A DNA stretch of 51,597 nucleotides from the NCBI GenBank assembly GCA_024280035.1, contig JAJRQV010000031.1, forward strand, positions 1 to 51,597. The letters are read 5' to 3'. The stretch is from Campylobacterales bacterium. GTDB lineage: Bacteria > Campylobacterota > Campylobacteria > Campylobacterales > Sulfurimonadaceae. A program made the translations under genes and the position numbers. Positions 17,398 through 27,134 of this stretch are shown piece by piece. The first letter of the stretch is position 1. The number at the start of each line of letters is the position of its first letter. The notes under the pieces were generated by a model that saw only the letters and a program-made list of their open reading frames with translations, was not told where the DNA came from and made no database searches.

Positions 17398-19926
17398 ATG
17401 CAAATAAGGTTAATACTAATTATGCAGATGCTTCACTCCTATGTTTTTAAGAAAATTTTACGCTCTGCCATTGTTCCTATTGTTTTAGCCGAAGTTTTAC
17501 TTATTATTGTTATTTTATTAGCCAGTTATTACCGTTTTGAAGGAAACAAAGAGTTAGTTATAGAGCGTTCAACCCAAGGTTTTGAATCTTTAACCTCAGA
17601 GCTTGCTAAACGAATGGAGCAAGAGTTTTCTAATGTTATTAATGATGCAACGGCACTTAAAAAAATTATTGAACCTGCTTTTGCAAATATAGATACAGGT
17701 TCAAATTCTATACTTAATTTTGGCTCAAATAAGGGTTTCTTTTTTGTAAAAGACAGCAGTATTGCTTCGATTTATACAACAAATGTTAGTCAACTTACTG
17801 AGATAGATAAGAGAAACTTGCAGATGCTTTATCTTATGATTTTGCCCGTAAATGCCATCTTAGAAAAACATGGAAAAAAGATTGATGCTGCATGGATAAA
17901 TATTGGTTCAAAATATTCTCTTTTTTATCCCAAAATTAACTTATATGAAGAGGTGAGCCCTGATTTGGATGCAACACAACAATCTTACTATTTTCGTTCA
18001 GCAGAAAAGTTTAATCCTGAACGAAAAACTATTTTTATACCTCTTTTTAATGAATCTTGGGCGCTGAGTATTGGACAGATTGGAGCGGTAGTTTCACCCA
18101 TTTATAAAGATAATAATATGATTGGTGTGGTGGGGATTTCTTTAACCTCACAAAGTGCTAAAAAACTAAGTGAAATTGCCTTACCTTTAAATGCTTATGT
18201 AATGATTACGGATGAAGAGGGCTATCTTTTGTTTTCCTCAAATGAAGAACAGTCTGTGAAAGACTTTTCTATAGCTTCTTTTACGGGTTTATATAAAGAT
18301 GGTAAAAAAGAAGTGCTTAAAAAATTTACTTATTCACCGAGTAAAAATTCAAATTATCTGTTTCATGAACATATGTTGGGGGATAGTCATCTTAAACTCA
18401 TATTAGTAACAAAAAAGAGTGAACTTGAGAAAGATTTTGTAGATATTCTTGTAAAAACACGTAATGTGGGTTTGGCAATTTTAATATTGATTGTACTTTT
18501 ACATCTTTATCTTTACCAAAAATTAAAAATAAGTACAGAACAGATGACTTCAGAAATCACTGGTCCAATTTCAGATGTCTCAAGTGCTTCTAATCGGCTT
18601 TTTTATGAAGAAGCTTTTAAGTTTGAAAAAAGTGATATTAAAGAATTAAATGTATTACATACTAACCTAGAAAAAGCACACTTTAAATTAATTAATCAGT
18701 TGTATTTTGATGCAACAAGCTCCCTTTCTAACCAGAAAAAATTGCTTTTAGATATTAAGGAAAATGAGAGTTTAATTTTAGTGAAAATTAATAATTTAAA
18801 AGATATTAACAGTAGTTATGGAACAGAGATAGGAGAAGCTGTTTTAAAAGATTTTGTTTTTAAATTGCAAGATATGTATAAAAATTATTTTGAGATATAT
18901 CGTGTTGATAGTGATGTATTTGCACTCTTAGGTGTGAATAAAAAAGATCTGAGTTATTATTATAATGAGGTACAAGATATTATCCTTGTTAAGGATAATA
19001 TCTTTATTGTTTTAAACTTTTCTCTGGCTATGGCTGAACCCTCAAAAATATCTGAACTGACTCTTTTTACACGTGCTGGAATAGCCTTAGATGAAGCCGA
19101 AAAACAAGAACATCTTAAATATGTAGTGTTTGATGAAAATAAACATCTTAAAGATTTTCAAAATAATGTGAAGTGGGCACAAAAACTACAATATGCCTTT
19201 GATGAGAGCCGTTTAGTCGCTTATTTTCAACCGATTTATAATATTAAAGAAAATTGTGTGTATAAGTTTGAATCATTGGTTAGGATGATAGACGAAGATA
19301 AGGTGATTTCTCCCTCATTTTTTCTTGGGGCGGCTGCAAGAATGGGAAAACTTTCTGATATTACGCGAATTATGTTAAAACAAGTATTTGAAACTTCTGT
19401 TAATTTTCCTGAAATTGAGTTTTCTATTAATGTCTCATTTGAAGACTTTGAACAAGCTGACTTATTACCAGAAATTAAAAACCTGATGAAAAGGTCTAAG
19501 GTAAATGCCTCAAATATTATTTTTGAACTTCTTGAAACCGGAACCTTAGGCGATGAAGAGAAAATTATTGAGACTATTCAAGAGTTAAAACGCTTAGGTT
19601 GTAAAATTGCCATTGATGATTTTGGTACTGGCAACTCAAATTTTGCACATCTGATGCTTCTTAATGTAGATTACATAAAAATTGATGGACAATTTATTAA
19701 AAATATAGATAAAGACCAACAGAGTCTTAATATTACTACAACAGTTAAGGCATTTGCAGATATGACAAAATCGCAGACCATAGCTGAATTTGTAGCTAAT
19801 AAAGAGATTTTTGATGTGGTCAAAGAGTTAGGGATTGATTTTGCACAGGGCAATTTTATTTCAGAGCCGAAACCAGCATCTCAAATAGGCAAGATGCTGA
19901 AAATAGGGAAGACGAGTTCACTGTAA
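17398..19926 (+). CDS. Membrane sensor with periplasmic cache-like, degenerate GGDEF and EAL domains
   Basis: This protein of about 840 residues has an N-terminal membrane segment (about 25-45), a large periplasmic sensor of dCache type (about 46-350, including GAVVSPIYKDNNMIGVVGI) and a second membrane segment (about 354-374). A degenerate GGDEF domain follows, with YRVDSDVFALLG where the signature should be, then an EAL phosphodiesterase domain (about 600-835). EAL ligands look present: the Glu in FESLVRM, SINVSFED, FELLETG, IDDFGTG, YIKIDG, IAEFV and AQGNFI. It is probably an active c-di-GMP hydrolase regulated from outside. It is the only intact c-di-GMP turnover gene here. The start could be 17398, 17422 or 17428; none has a strong ribosome binding site. 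Confidence 0.85.
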   Translation: MQIRLILIMQMLHSYVFKKILRSAIVPIVLAEVLLIIVILLASYYRFEGNKELVIERSTQGFESLTSELAKRMEQEFSNVINDATALKKIIEPAFANIDTGSNSILNFGSNKGFFFVKDSSIASIYTTNVSQLTEIDKRNLQMLYLMILPVNAILEKHGKKIDAAWINIGSKYSLFYPKINLYEEVSPDLDATQQSYYFRSAEKFNPERKTIFIPLFNESWALSIGQIGAVVSPIYKDNNMIGVVGISLTSQSAKKLSEIALPLNAYVMITDEEGYLLFSSNEEQSVKDFSIASFTGLYKDGKKEVLKKFTYSPSKNSNYLFHEHMLGDSHLKLILVTKKSELEKDFVDILVKTRNVGLAILILIVLLHLYLYQKLKISTEQMTSEITGPISDVSSASNRLFYEEAFKFEKSDIKELNVLHTNLEKAHFKLINQLYFDATSSLSNQKKLLLDIKENESLILVKINNLKDINSSYGTEIGEAVLKDFVFKLQDMYKNYFEIYRVDSDVFALLGVNKKDLSYYYNEVQDIILVKDNIFIVLNFSLAMAEPSKISELTLFTRAGIALDEAEKQEHLKYVVFDENKHLKDFQNNVKWAQKLQYAFDESRLVAYFQPIYNIKENCVYKFESLVRMIDEDKVISPSFFLGAAARMGKLSDITRIMLKQVFETSVNFPEIEFSINVSFEDFEQADLLPEIKNLMKRSKVNASNIIFELLETGTLGDEEKIIETIQELKRLGCKIAIDDFGTGNSNFAHLMLLNVDYIKIDGQFIKNIDKDQQSLNITTTVKAFADMTKSQTIAEFVANKEIFDVVKELGIDFAQGNFISEPKPASQIGKMLKIGKTSSL

Positions 19927-20072
19927 ATAAGGCTAAGTTACTAGGGAATAACTTAAGGAGGAGTTGCATATATGTTTAAATACCCGTCTTAAAAAAGAGT
20001 ATAGTTAAAATTAATCACATAAGTATCACTCTTAGGTTATAATCTTTATATAAATATGCCACAGGAGAAAAG

Positions 20073-20204
20073 ATGAAAGTAATTATTTTAGCCATAATAA
20101 CGCTTGCTATTTTTGCAGGATGTGCCTCAAAAGAGTTTGACCAAAAATCTTATGATAGACAAAACCGTGCTGCTGAAAAAAGTTTAAGATCTTTAGATAG
20201 ATAA
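20073..20204 (+). CDS. Small lipoprotein, 43 residues
   Basis: A short gene with a strong AGGAG box five bases before its ATG encodes a signal sequence ending in the lipobox IFAGC (Cys at residue 15). About 28 charged residues follow (SKEFDQKSYDRQNRAAEKS). The mature peptide would be tethered to a membrane by the N-terminal Cys. It ends six bases before the convergent GGDEF-EAL gene. The function is unknown; it resembles other tiny entericidin-size lipoproteins only in size. Confidence 0.7.
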   Translation: MKVIILAIITLAIFAGCASKEFDQKSYDRQNRAAEKSLRSLDR

Positions 20205-20210
20205 CCTGCT

Positions 20211-22073
20211 TTAAGAATCTTTTTGTTTTTGATAGTAGGCTTCAAAAGACTCTTTTAAAAGAGGTTTTGAATAAAAATATCCCTGAAGAAAGTGGCAATC
20301 GCTTTGGGCTAAGAATTGATAATGTTCATCTGTCTCAACCCCTTCAGCAACGACAGTAAGGTCAAAGGTTTTAGCCATAGCTAAGATAATAAGAATCATC
20401 TGTTTATTATTTTCACTAAGGTCATAAATAAAAGATTGGTCTATTTTTAATTCATGCAGAGGCATCTGTTGCAGATAACTTAAAGAAGAGTATCCTGTTC
20501 CAAAATCATCTAAAGAGAAACGTATACCAAGGTTATTGTGAATTCCATTCATAACAGAAATGACCTTATTAATATCTTCGGCTAAAAATGTTTCTGTCAT
20601 CTCAAAAATAATCTTTTTTTGTAAATCTTTAGTTAAATACTGTTGACATAATCTTCCTATATCAAGAGTAAAAGAGTAATGAAAAAATTGTCGCATACTA
20701 ATTTTGATAGAGAATTGTTCTAAGATAAGCCCCTTATCATTCCAAGCCTTGAAGGTCTTAAATGCCTCTTCTAAAATATAATACCCTAGTTTGATGATAA
20801 TCCCTGTCTGTTCTGCAATAGGAATAAAAATATCAGGAGGAACTGAACCGAGCTCTTTACTGTTCCACCGTACTAAAACCTCACATCCAATAAGTTCTTG
20901 TTTAAGATTAACCTGAGGTTGAAAGTTAAGATATATCTCATTATTTGCTAAGGCAGTATGGAGGTTGCGTTCTATTTTTAAATGGCTTTCTACACGTTGT
21001 GAAAGCTCATCATTAAAGAGAATTACCCCATCTCTTCCCTTGTTTTTTACTTCATACATAGCGATATCAGCTTCTTTAATAAAGGTGTTTACATTTAAAC
21101 ACTCAGGAGAGAGTAGGCTTACACCTATACTTGCACTAAGAAAAATTTGATGTTCATTAATGGTATAGGTCTTTTTTAAGTTTTTTAGGAGTTCTTCAGA
21201 GATTGAAACAGCCTTGTGTAAACCCTCTTGAGAATTTTGAAAGTTTTGACCTAAAAAGACAAATTCATCTCCCTCAAGTCGGGCTATAATGCACTCCTAT
21301 TTTACGGTGTCTTTGAGTCGTAAAGAGACCTCTTGTAAAATTTTATCTCCAATATCATGACCTAAAGAGTCATTAACGGTTTTAAAGTGGTCAAGGTCAA
21401 TAAGAAGTAAGAAAGAGTAATTTTTTAATTTTTCTAACTCATTAGTCTTTTTTTGTAAGGCATCAAGAAAGGCATGTCTATTATAAATGTCAGTTAATTG
21501 GTCATGGGTAGCTTGATAATGTGTTTTTTGAAAAAGTTTATCTGAACTGTTGGCGGAGTAGAAGAGCACACCTGTAAAAATGAGTGAAAATAAAGAGAGT
21601 ATATAAGCATAAAATTCTCCTATTAAAGTGAAATAGATACTCAGAGGTAACATTAGTATAAGGATAATGGGTCTCAGTATATACTTATCAGAAAAAAGTA
21701 GGGTTGTAGCAACAACAGCGGTCCCTAACTCAGTAAAAATAGCAATATAATGCATTTTACTTTCAGTTTCATTCGCATATATGAGAAAAACAACAGTCCA
21801 TAAGCCAAAGATAATAAAATAAAAGAATGAGAGCTTTTTATGCCAAAGCTTAAGTTCTGTACTTCCCATACTTTTGTAATCAAAATTTATATACAGCTGT
21901 CTTCCCCAAATGGAGGTCAGCAGAACAAGAGCATACCAAAATAGAGCAGGTTCAACAATATTATTGAGCCAACCTAAAAAGATATATCCTAAGCCAGGAA
22001 TAAGAGATAAGCCTATCATGACTAGAATCTATTTATGTAAGGTAATATAAACATACTTTTGATTAACAAACAT
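20211..22073 (-). pseudogene. Membrane GGDEF-EAL protein with two in-frame amber codons
   Basis: Read as one frame of 620 codons, this is a six- to seven-span membrane sensor followed by GGDEF and EAL domains. The true start is probably ATG 22073 (MFVNQKYVYITLHK), with an AAAGG box nine bases upstream. TAG at 22031-22029 then falls before ILVMIGLSLIPG, and a second TAG at 21299-21297 falls between RLKDTVK and ECIIARL. The GGDEF signature is altered to EGDEF. In the EAL domain EVLVRW, FEMTET, LDDFGTG, LKIDQSF and AEGVE are present, but the usual Asn of the N-x-S motif is Lys (FSIKIS). Each fragment would lack a complete catalytic unit except the EAL part, which has an internal ATG at 21059. 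Confidence 0.88.
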
Positions 22074-22270
22074 ACAGAAAAACCTTTCAAGTATTATTCT
22101 CATTGTATCTAACTTTTTTGAGATAACTATAGAGAGATAAAGATAAATTTTTTTACAATTTAATATCTTTTTCTAAAAGGTGTCTTACTTTCAAGTTAAA
22201 TTCCCTATAATTCTGTATATAAAACTTTACTATTTAAGAGTATTTTAGTGTATGTAAAAAGGAGATAAAG

Positions 22271-22555
22271 ATGTTAATTCCTGGTGTAGGAATGACTTTT
22301 AAACAGGTCATTAAAAATTTAGAAAAGCTTGAAAATATACCGGTTGCTGATATGGAAGAAGAGATAATTGATGCCTTTAATGGTTACTGTTTTCGTGGTG
22401 ATGTTGAAGAGATTATAGGTTTTGAAGATTGGCCAGAGCTTAACGTTAATGGAACATATGAGGTCTGCGTGAGACAAGATCATGAAGATGCTTATGAATT
22501 AACCCTACATATTGAGTTAAAAGATTCAAAAATTACCGTTAATAATGTTCTTTAG
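22271..22555 (+). CDS. Small acidic hypothetical protein
   Basis: This 94-residue protein is preceded by a strong AAAGGAG box. It is acidic and without signal or membrane segments. It begins MLIPGVGMTFKQVIKNLEKL, continues with EEIIDAFNGYCFRGDVEEII, and ends with an alternating beta pattern (YELTLHIELKDSKITVNNV). No family is recognised. It lies between two c-di-GMP genes but reads away from the first and is separated from the second by about 65 bases, so functional linkage is unproven. Confidence 0.7.
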   Translation: MLIPGVGMTFKQVIKNLEKLENIPVADMEEEIIDAFNGYCFRGDVEEIIGFEDWPELNVNGTYEVCVRQDHEDAYELTLHIELKDSKITVNNVL

Positions 22556-22621
22556 TTTACCTATTTAGGATATAGTTATAAAAATTATAAATTTAAATAA
22601 TAGGCTTGGTTTTAAAAATTA

Positions 22622-23626
22622 ATGATAGACATTAAAAATAAAATTTTTCATATTCTTTGTGTTGATGATACTGCCACTAATTTACAGTTAGTAAAAAATA
22701 TTTTAGATAAAAAGGGGTATAAGGTATCTCTTGTTGAAAGCGGGGCAGAAGCCTTAGCCTATCTTAAAAAGAATCCTCGAATTGATTTGATCTTACTTGA
22801 TGTTATGATGCCAGGAATGGATGGGTATGAAGTTTGTCGTATATTAAAAAAAGGTTTGGCTAGAATTCGAAAAATTCCTGTGATTTTTCTTACTGCTATT
22901 AGTGATATTGATGGGGTGAGTAAGGGTTTTGAAGTAGGGGGAGTTGACTATTTAAGTAAACCTTTTCGCCCTGTAGAACTTCTAGTGCGTATTAATACGC
23001 ACCTAAAACTCTCTTTTTTTGAAGAACAAAGACTCGAACGAACAGAACTTGAACTTGTTTATATGATGAGTACCTTAGCAGACAAGCATTGTGAAGAGAC
23101 CTCTGGACATGTTCAAAGAGTAGCTGAGTATTCGGCACTTATAGCAAGGCTGTTAGGTTATGGTCATGAGCAGGCCGAGCTTATTAAAAGAGCTTCGGCA
23201 ATGCATGATATAGGAAAGGTAACAACACCTGATCATATTTTGCATAAACCCAGTAAACATACCGAATCTGAATCTATTATTATGAAAGATCATGCACAAG
23301 CGGGATATGAAATTTTAAATAAATCAAAACTTCCTTTAATGCAAGTTGCTGCTATTATTGCTCATCAGCATCATGAAAAGTGGGATGGAACAGGTTATCC
23401 TCGTGCATTAAAAGGTAAAGAGATTCATATTATTGGAAGAATTGTTGCTTTTGCAGATGTTTTAGATGCACTTTCTTAATCAAGAAAATATAAGGATGGA
23501 TGGAATTTAGATGATATCTTTGCCTTTTTAAAATCTCAAAAAGCTAAACATTTTGACCATCGCATAACCGATCTTTTTATGGATAATTTTGGGCTTTTTT
23601 TAGAGATAAAAGAGAAATATGACTAA
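22622..23626 (+). pseudogene. Response regulator with HD-GYP phosphodiesterase domain, TAA near the C-terminus
   Basis: This is a RpfG-type regulator of 334 codons. The receiver domain (about 10-125) has the acidic pair in CVDDTATN, the phospho-Asp in LLDVMMPG, FLTAIS and LSKPFR. The HD-GYP domain (about 145-330) has ASAMHDIGKV, KDHAQAGYEIL, IIAHQHHEKWDGTGYP and GRIVAFADVLDALS. TAA at 23477-23479 follows DALS, where relatives continue into the last helices. The same frame goes on with SRKYKDGWNLDDIFAF to TAA at 23624. All metal ligands lie before the stop, so a shortened protein might retain some function. The start has no clear ribosome binding site. Confidence 0.86.
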
Positions 23627-23629
23627 GCT

Positions 23630-23731
23630 TTATCTGCCAAATACTCTTTCTGTATAATAAATGGCTATAGCCGTTAAGGTAAATAAAACGCCTCCATAAA
23701 TTGCAAATAACATTGTATTTGAAAATTCCAT
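23630..23731 (-). CDS. 33-residue single-span membrane protein
   Basis: A strong AAGGAG box seven bases upstream of ATG 23731 introduces a peptide that starts MEFSNTMLFAIYGGVLF. A continuous hydrophobic helix (about residues 7-25) is followed by a short polar tail (YYTERVFGR). Size and layout fit the class of small membrane proteins that attach to larger complexes. No partner gene is adjacent: msrA is 170 bases away on the other strand. The gene is supported by its ribosome binding site and membrane pattern only. Confidence 0.6.
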   Translation of the reverse strand: MEFSNTMLFAIYGGVLFTLTAIAIYYTERVFGR

Positions 23732-23900
23732 AATCTACTCCTTGAACTTGTTTTCTAGGGGCAGTATATAAACATCTTGTGTGAAAAAAAATGTTTTTTT
23801 ACTTAGTTTATTCCTTTTTATTTTGTCTAACTTATTTTATTAAACTCTCTCTTTCCCTCTTTACGATTAAATTCTACAAATTATATGAATTAGGATTATT

Positions 23901-24422
23901 ATGCAAAAAGCAATTATTGGTGGTGGATGTTTCTGGTGTATTGAAGCAGTGTTTAACCGTGCTAAGGGTGTGCAGTCGGCAATTAGTGGCTATGCAGGAG
24001 GAAAACGACCTAATCCCTCTTATGAGCAGATATGTACAGGAGTTACGGGGCATGCTGAAATTGTCACGGTGAGCTTTGATAAAACAATTATCTCTTATGA
24101 AGATATTTTAGATATTTTTTTTGAAATTCATGATCCAACAACTTTAAATCGACAAGGTTCAGATTCTGGAACACAATATCGTTCAGTAATTTATTATTTA
24201 AATGATGAACAAAAAGATGCGGCAGAAGCCAAGATGGAAGAGTTACAACATTTATTACCTTCACCTATTGTAACTGAGTTAAGCCCCGCACCTGAAGTAT
24301 ATGATGCAGAAACTTATCATCAAGATTATCTAACCCATAATCCTAATCAAGGTTATTGTCAGGCAGTAGTCTCCCCTAAGGTTCAAAAATTTATGATGAA
24401 GTTTAAAGACTTTATTAAATAA
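23901..24422 (+). CDS. msrA: Peptide methionine-S-sulfoxide reductase
   Basis: This 173-residue enzyme repairs oxidised methionine (S epimer) in proteins. The catalytic signature GGGCFWCIEAVF is at residues 6-17. SGYAGGKRPNPSYEQICTGVTGHAE, DPTTLNRQGSDSGTQYRS and AETYHQDYL follow in pieces as in all MsrA. A C-terminal Cys in NQGYCQAVVSPK provides the resolving residue. A TAGGA box precedes the ATG. It ends immediately before the convergent M23 peptidase gene. No MsrB domain is fused. Confidence 0.96.
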   Translation: MQKAIIGGGCFWCIEAVFNRAKGVQSAISGYAGGKRPNPSYEQICTGVTGHAEIVTVSFDKTIISYEDILDIFFEIHDPTTLNRQGSDSGTQYRSVIYYLNDEQKDAAEAKMEELQHLLPSPIVTELSPAPEVYDAETYHQDYLTHNPNQGYCQAVVSPKVQKFMMKFKDFIK

Positions 24423-25772
24423 TTACCTACAAATATAAGCACTCTTTTCAATAGGATTGCTTATTACTCCAGACTTGGTGTTAAATTTAAAAGCGACTGA
24501 ACTTGGGCCACTTTTAAAACTTTTTATAGCTGAAATATGTACATGTAGATGTGGACCTGAAGAGAAACCTGTATTTCCAGAAAGACCTATGTATTGATAT
24601 TTTTTAACCCTTTGTCCTAATTTAACTTTGACCCCATTAGGTTTTAGGTGTGCATACATCGCCATTGTTCCATCCGTGTGTTCGATAACAATATGGTTGG
24701 CTTTATTTAAGAAGGCTTTAGAATAGCCATGTTGTGTATGTTTAGATTCTACCGCAATAACAGTACCATCTCTCATGGCATAAATAGGTGTTCCCACGTC
24801 CATCTTAAAATCAAGAGCATATGCACTTTGACCCTTATGTGTATGTTTTCCATTAAAACCTTGGGTTAAGAGATAAGCCTTTCCTCTTTGATAAGGAAGT
24901 GCGTAAATATAAGAGTCATCATAAGCGGGGTTTAATCGACCAATTAAGCTTGAATACAGGGTTTGAACAGCTGAGGCTTTATTTGGGTCTTGTCTTGTGA
25001 AACTTATAAGTTTTGTACGTGATTGAGGGGGAAAAGAGTTGGTGTAAGGAAGTTGATGTGAACTTGAAAGATTTTTTTGTTTAGGTGTTTTTAGTTGAAT
25101 AGTTACATTATAATAAGCATGATTCTCTAAGTATAAGTCAAAACCATTTTTTACTCTTAACATAATGACTTCAATAGGATTTTTTCTTAAGGGATTCGCC
25201 TCAAAATTATCAAGTTGTTGACGTGTTTTTACTTTTAGGTTACGTTGACGTGTTTTAAACATAGCCTCAAGTAAGGCATAAGAGTCTTCATCAAGTTTAT
25301 AGTCTTTGACTAAGTCTTCTAAAAAAGGAACTCTTTTGTCTTGGGTGTTTTTATAATAATTAACAACACACTTCTTTAAACGAGCATCTGAGCGTATAAA
25401 AGGAAGAGGTGTTGAAGTGATACTGTAAAAAGCAGATATATTTTTGTCATTTATACTTTTATAAAGTTTATGTTTATAGATTTTTTCAATCTTGTCATGG
25501 AGTTGCTGTAAGTGACGTAACTCTTTAAGATAAGCCTTTATATCGACAGACTCTTTTTTATCCAGTGCTTGCCCATGCAATAAGGCTTCGTCTGCCTTAG
25601 TTTTATATTCTTGAATGAGCTCCTGTTGATTTCTAAAAAGGGTATTATTTTTTAAAGCTTCAAAATTATTAACCTGTTCAAATAAAGGCGAAGCCAATTG
25701 TGAAAATATTTGAGGATAATGATTTGCAAAAAGAGTAAGGCTAAAAAATAATATTAAGGTGATTTTCTTCAT
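24423..25772 (-). CDS. Periplasmic M23 family metallopeptidase
   Basis: This 449-residue protein has a signal peptide (MKKITLILFFSLTLFA), an N-terminal helical module (about 18-140) and a LytM/M23 peptidase domain near the C-terminus. The domain contains KGQSAYALDFKMDVGTP, IVIEHTDGTMAMYAHL and GFSSGPHLHVHI, supplying the His/Asp and HxH zinc ligands. It probably cleaves peptidoglycan cross-links or peptides. The N-terminal module is paralogous to the secreted protein at 34843-35835; shared landmarks include YP-x-x-F-S, ALDK and a KAY-x-K-x-LR-x-L stretch. Family call is firm; substrate bond is not known. Confidence 0.87.
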   Translation of the reverse strand: MKKITLILFFSLTLFANHYPQIFSQLASPLFEQVNNFEALKNNTLFRNQQELIQEYKTKADEALLHGQALDKKESVDIKAYLKELRHLQQLHDKIEKIYKHKLYKSINDKNISAFYSITSTPLPFIRSDARLKKCVVNYYKNTQDKRVPFLEDLVKDYKLDEDSYALLEAMFKTRQRNLKVKTRQQLDNFEANPLRKNPIEVIMLRVKNGFDLYLENHAYYNVTIQLKTPKQKNLSSSHQLPYTNSFPPQSRTKLISFTRQDPNKASAVQTLYSSLIGRLNPAYDDSYIYALPYQRGKAYLLTQGFNGKHTHKGQSAYALDFKMDVGTPIYAMRDGTVIAVESKHTQHGYSKAFLNKANHIVIEHTDGTMAMYAHLKPNGVKVKLGQRVKKYQYIGLSGNTGFSSGPHLHVHISAIKSFKSGPSSVAFKFNTKSGVISNPIEKSAYICR

Positions 25773-25970
25773 AAGAGTATTTTAACATAGAAGTCAAAGT
25801 ATGTTAAAGGTTGTCTGTGACTAGGGTGAATCACATGAAAAAGGACTAAATAATATGTTTATTGTTTCAAAGGCTAGGGAATAAACTTTGAATAAAATGA
25901 ATTGGTTTTCTTTGACTTCTAAGAGAAGTATACTTAGCGTTTGTGTAGAGAATGTGTGAAGATATTGTTA

Positions 25971-25998
25971 AAGCAGATATTTTAATAAATATCTGCTT
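25971..25998. terminator. 12-bp hairpin downstream of aroK
   Basis: AAGCAGATATTT (25971-25982) pairs perfectly with AAATATCTGCTT (25987-25998) around a TAAT loop, 11 bases after the aroK stop on the minus strand. The following U-rich tract is short. About 190 bases between it and the M23 gene hold no gene that I can see. Confidence 0.65.
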
Positions 25999-26008
25999 AT
26001 TAAGACGT

Positions 26009-26539
26009 TTATTTATTAAGTTTAAACATATTAATAATCTCTTCTGCTAGTTCAGAAGATGTTTTGCCTGCGGTTTGTATTACCGTATCTGCTTGTTCAA
26101 TATAGGCAGGATGGCGTTCATTGATAAGTGCCTTAGCTTTTGCCATATTTTGAAGAAGGGGACGTTTTTTGAGTTTACTTTTTGCATTATCAAAAGAGTT
26201 TATACGGTCTAAAATAGCATTAAATGAAGATTCTAAATAGATAACATGACCAATTTTTTGTAAATTACCCACATGGTGAAAACCTCCACCTATAGAAATA
26301 ATAGTATTTTCAACACTTTTTTTCATCCATTTAGAGAGATTTTTTTCACATTTTCTAAAATAAGCTTCACCCTCTTTTTCAAAGATTTTTGAAACTTTCA
26401 TATTTTGCATGCTTTCAATTAAATCATCACTATCAATTGCCATACGACCCGTCTGTTTAGTGAGTTCGCGAGCTAAAGATCCTTTTCCGACCCCCATAAA
26501 TCCCATAAGTACAATATTATTATTTTTTAGACTTGACAT
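26009..26539 (-). CDS. aroK: Shikimate kinase
   Basis: This 176-residue kinase phosphorylates shikimate in aromatic amino acid synthesis. The P-loop reads GFMGVGKGSLA, with Gly instead of the usual Ser/Thr directly after the Lys. DSDDLIE carries the substrate-binding Asp, GEAYFRKCE the Arg, SIGGG the Gly-rich loop and KKRPLL the lid Arg. A GGGAGA box precedes the ATG. The P-loop change may be a lineage trait rather than a defect, because a Ser follows one residue later. Confidence 0.88.
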   Translation of the reverse strand: MSSLKNNNIVLMGFMGVGKGSLARELTKQTGRMAIDSDDLIESMQNMKVSKIFEKEGEAYFRKCEKNLSKWMKKSVENTIISIGGGFHHVGNLQKIGHVIYLESSFNAILDRINSFDNAKSKLKKRPLLQNMAKAKALINERHPAYIEQADTVIQTAGKTSSELAEEIINMFKLNK

Positions 26540-26614
26540 TGATGTCTCCCAAAATGAGCTTTTACTCTTACTATAGGGCTTATGGTACCTAAAAAACCTT
26601 ACAACGCCGATGAG

Positions 26615-26965
26615 TTAGAGAGTCTTTTCATATAAAGGTCGACAGGTCATACAAAATTTAGCATAAGGTTTTGCCTTAAGTCGTGCCATTCCAATGTCAT
26701 CTGAACACATTTCACAGGTATTATAGCTACCATTTTCAATACGCTCTAAGGCATATTCAATATCCTTGAGTTCAGAGTTTTGTTGATCTGATATAACCTG
26801 TTCTATCATTGCATCACTTCGCATTGATGCAAAATCCATATCATCATTATTTTCTTGGGTTTGAAGTTGTTTAAGTTCATTAGAAGCCAGTTCTACATTT
26901 TGAAGGATATGCTTTTTAGCATCCAGTAGTTGAGCCTTGAAAAATTCCAATTCTTGAGATTGCAT
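26615..26965 (-). CDS. DksA/TraR-type zinc-finger protein
   Basis: This 116-residue protein has an N-terminal coiled coil (about 1-70) and a C4 zinc finger (CEMCSDDIGMARLKAKPYAK then FCMTC). This is the layout of DksA-like factors that bind the RNA polymerase secondary channel. The coiled-coil tip has the acidic stretch NNDDMDFASMRSD. AAAGGA precedes the ATG. It is about 75 bases upstream of aroK in the same direction and may share a transcript. Whether it is the main DksA or a paralogue cannot be said from here. Confidence 0.87.
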   Translation of the reverse strand: MQSQELEFFKAQLLDAKKHILQNVELASNELKQLQTQENNDDMDFASMRSDAMIEQVISDQQNSELKDIEYALERIENGSYNTCEMCSDDIGMARLKAKPYAKFCMTCRPLYEKTL

Positions 26966-27134
26966 TTGAAATCCTTTAAAATCTTTTACCCTTATATTGA
27001 ACCCTCTTTTAACATAAATCTTTCTTAGAAAAAAAGTCTAATAGTAGTTTATTAATTTTATGAATGTAAGTATATTCATCCTATCTTTATTCTTTATTCT
27101 TATAATACGCTTTTAGGTTTATTAAGGATTGTAA

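Noticed and set aside
23791-24072. 93-codon ORF overlapping msrA in another frame
   Set aside because: It overlaps the conserved MsrA active-site region out of frame and begins in a T-rich non-coding stretch.
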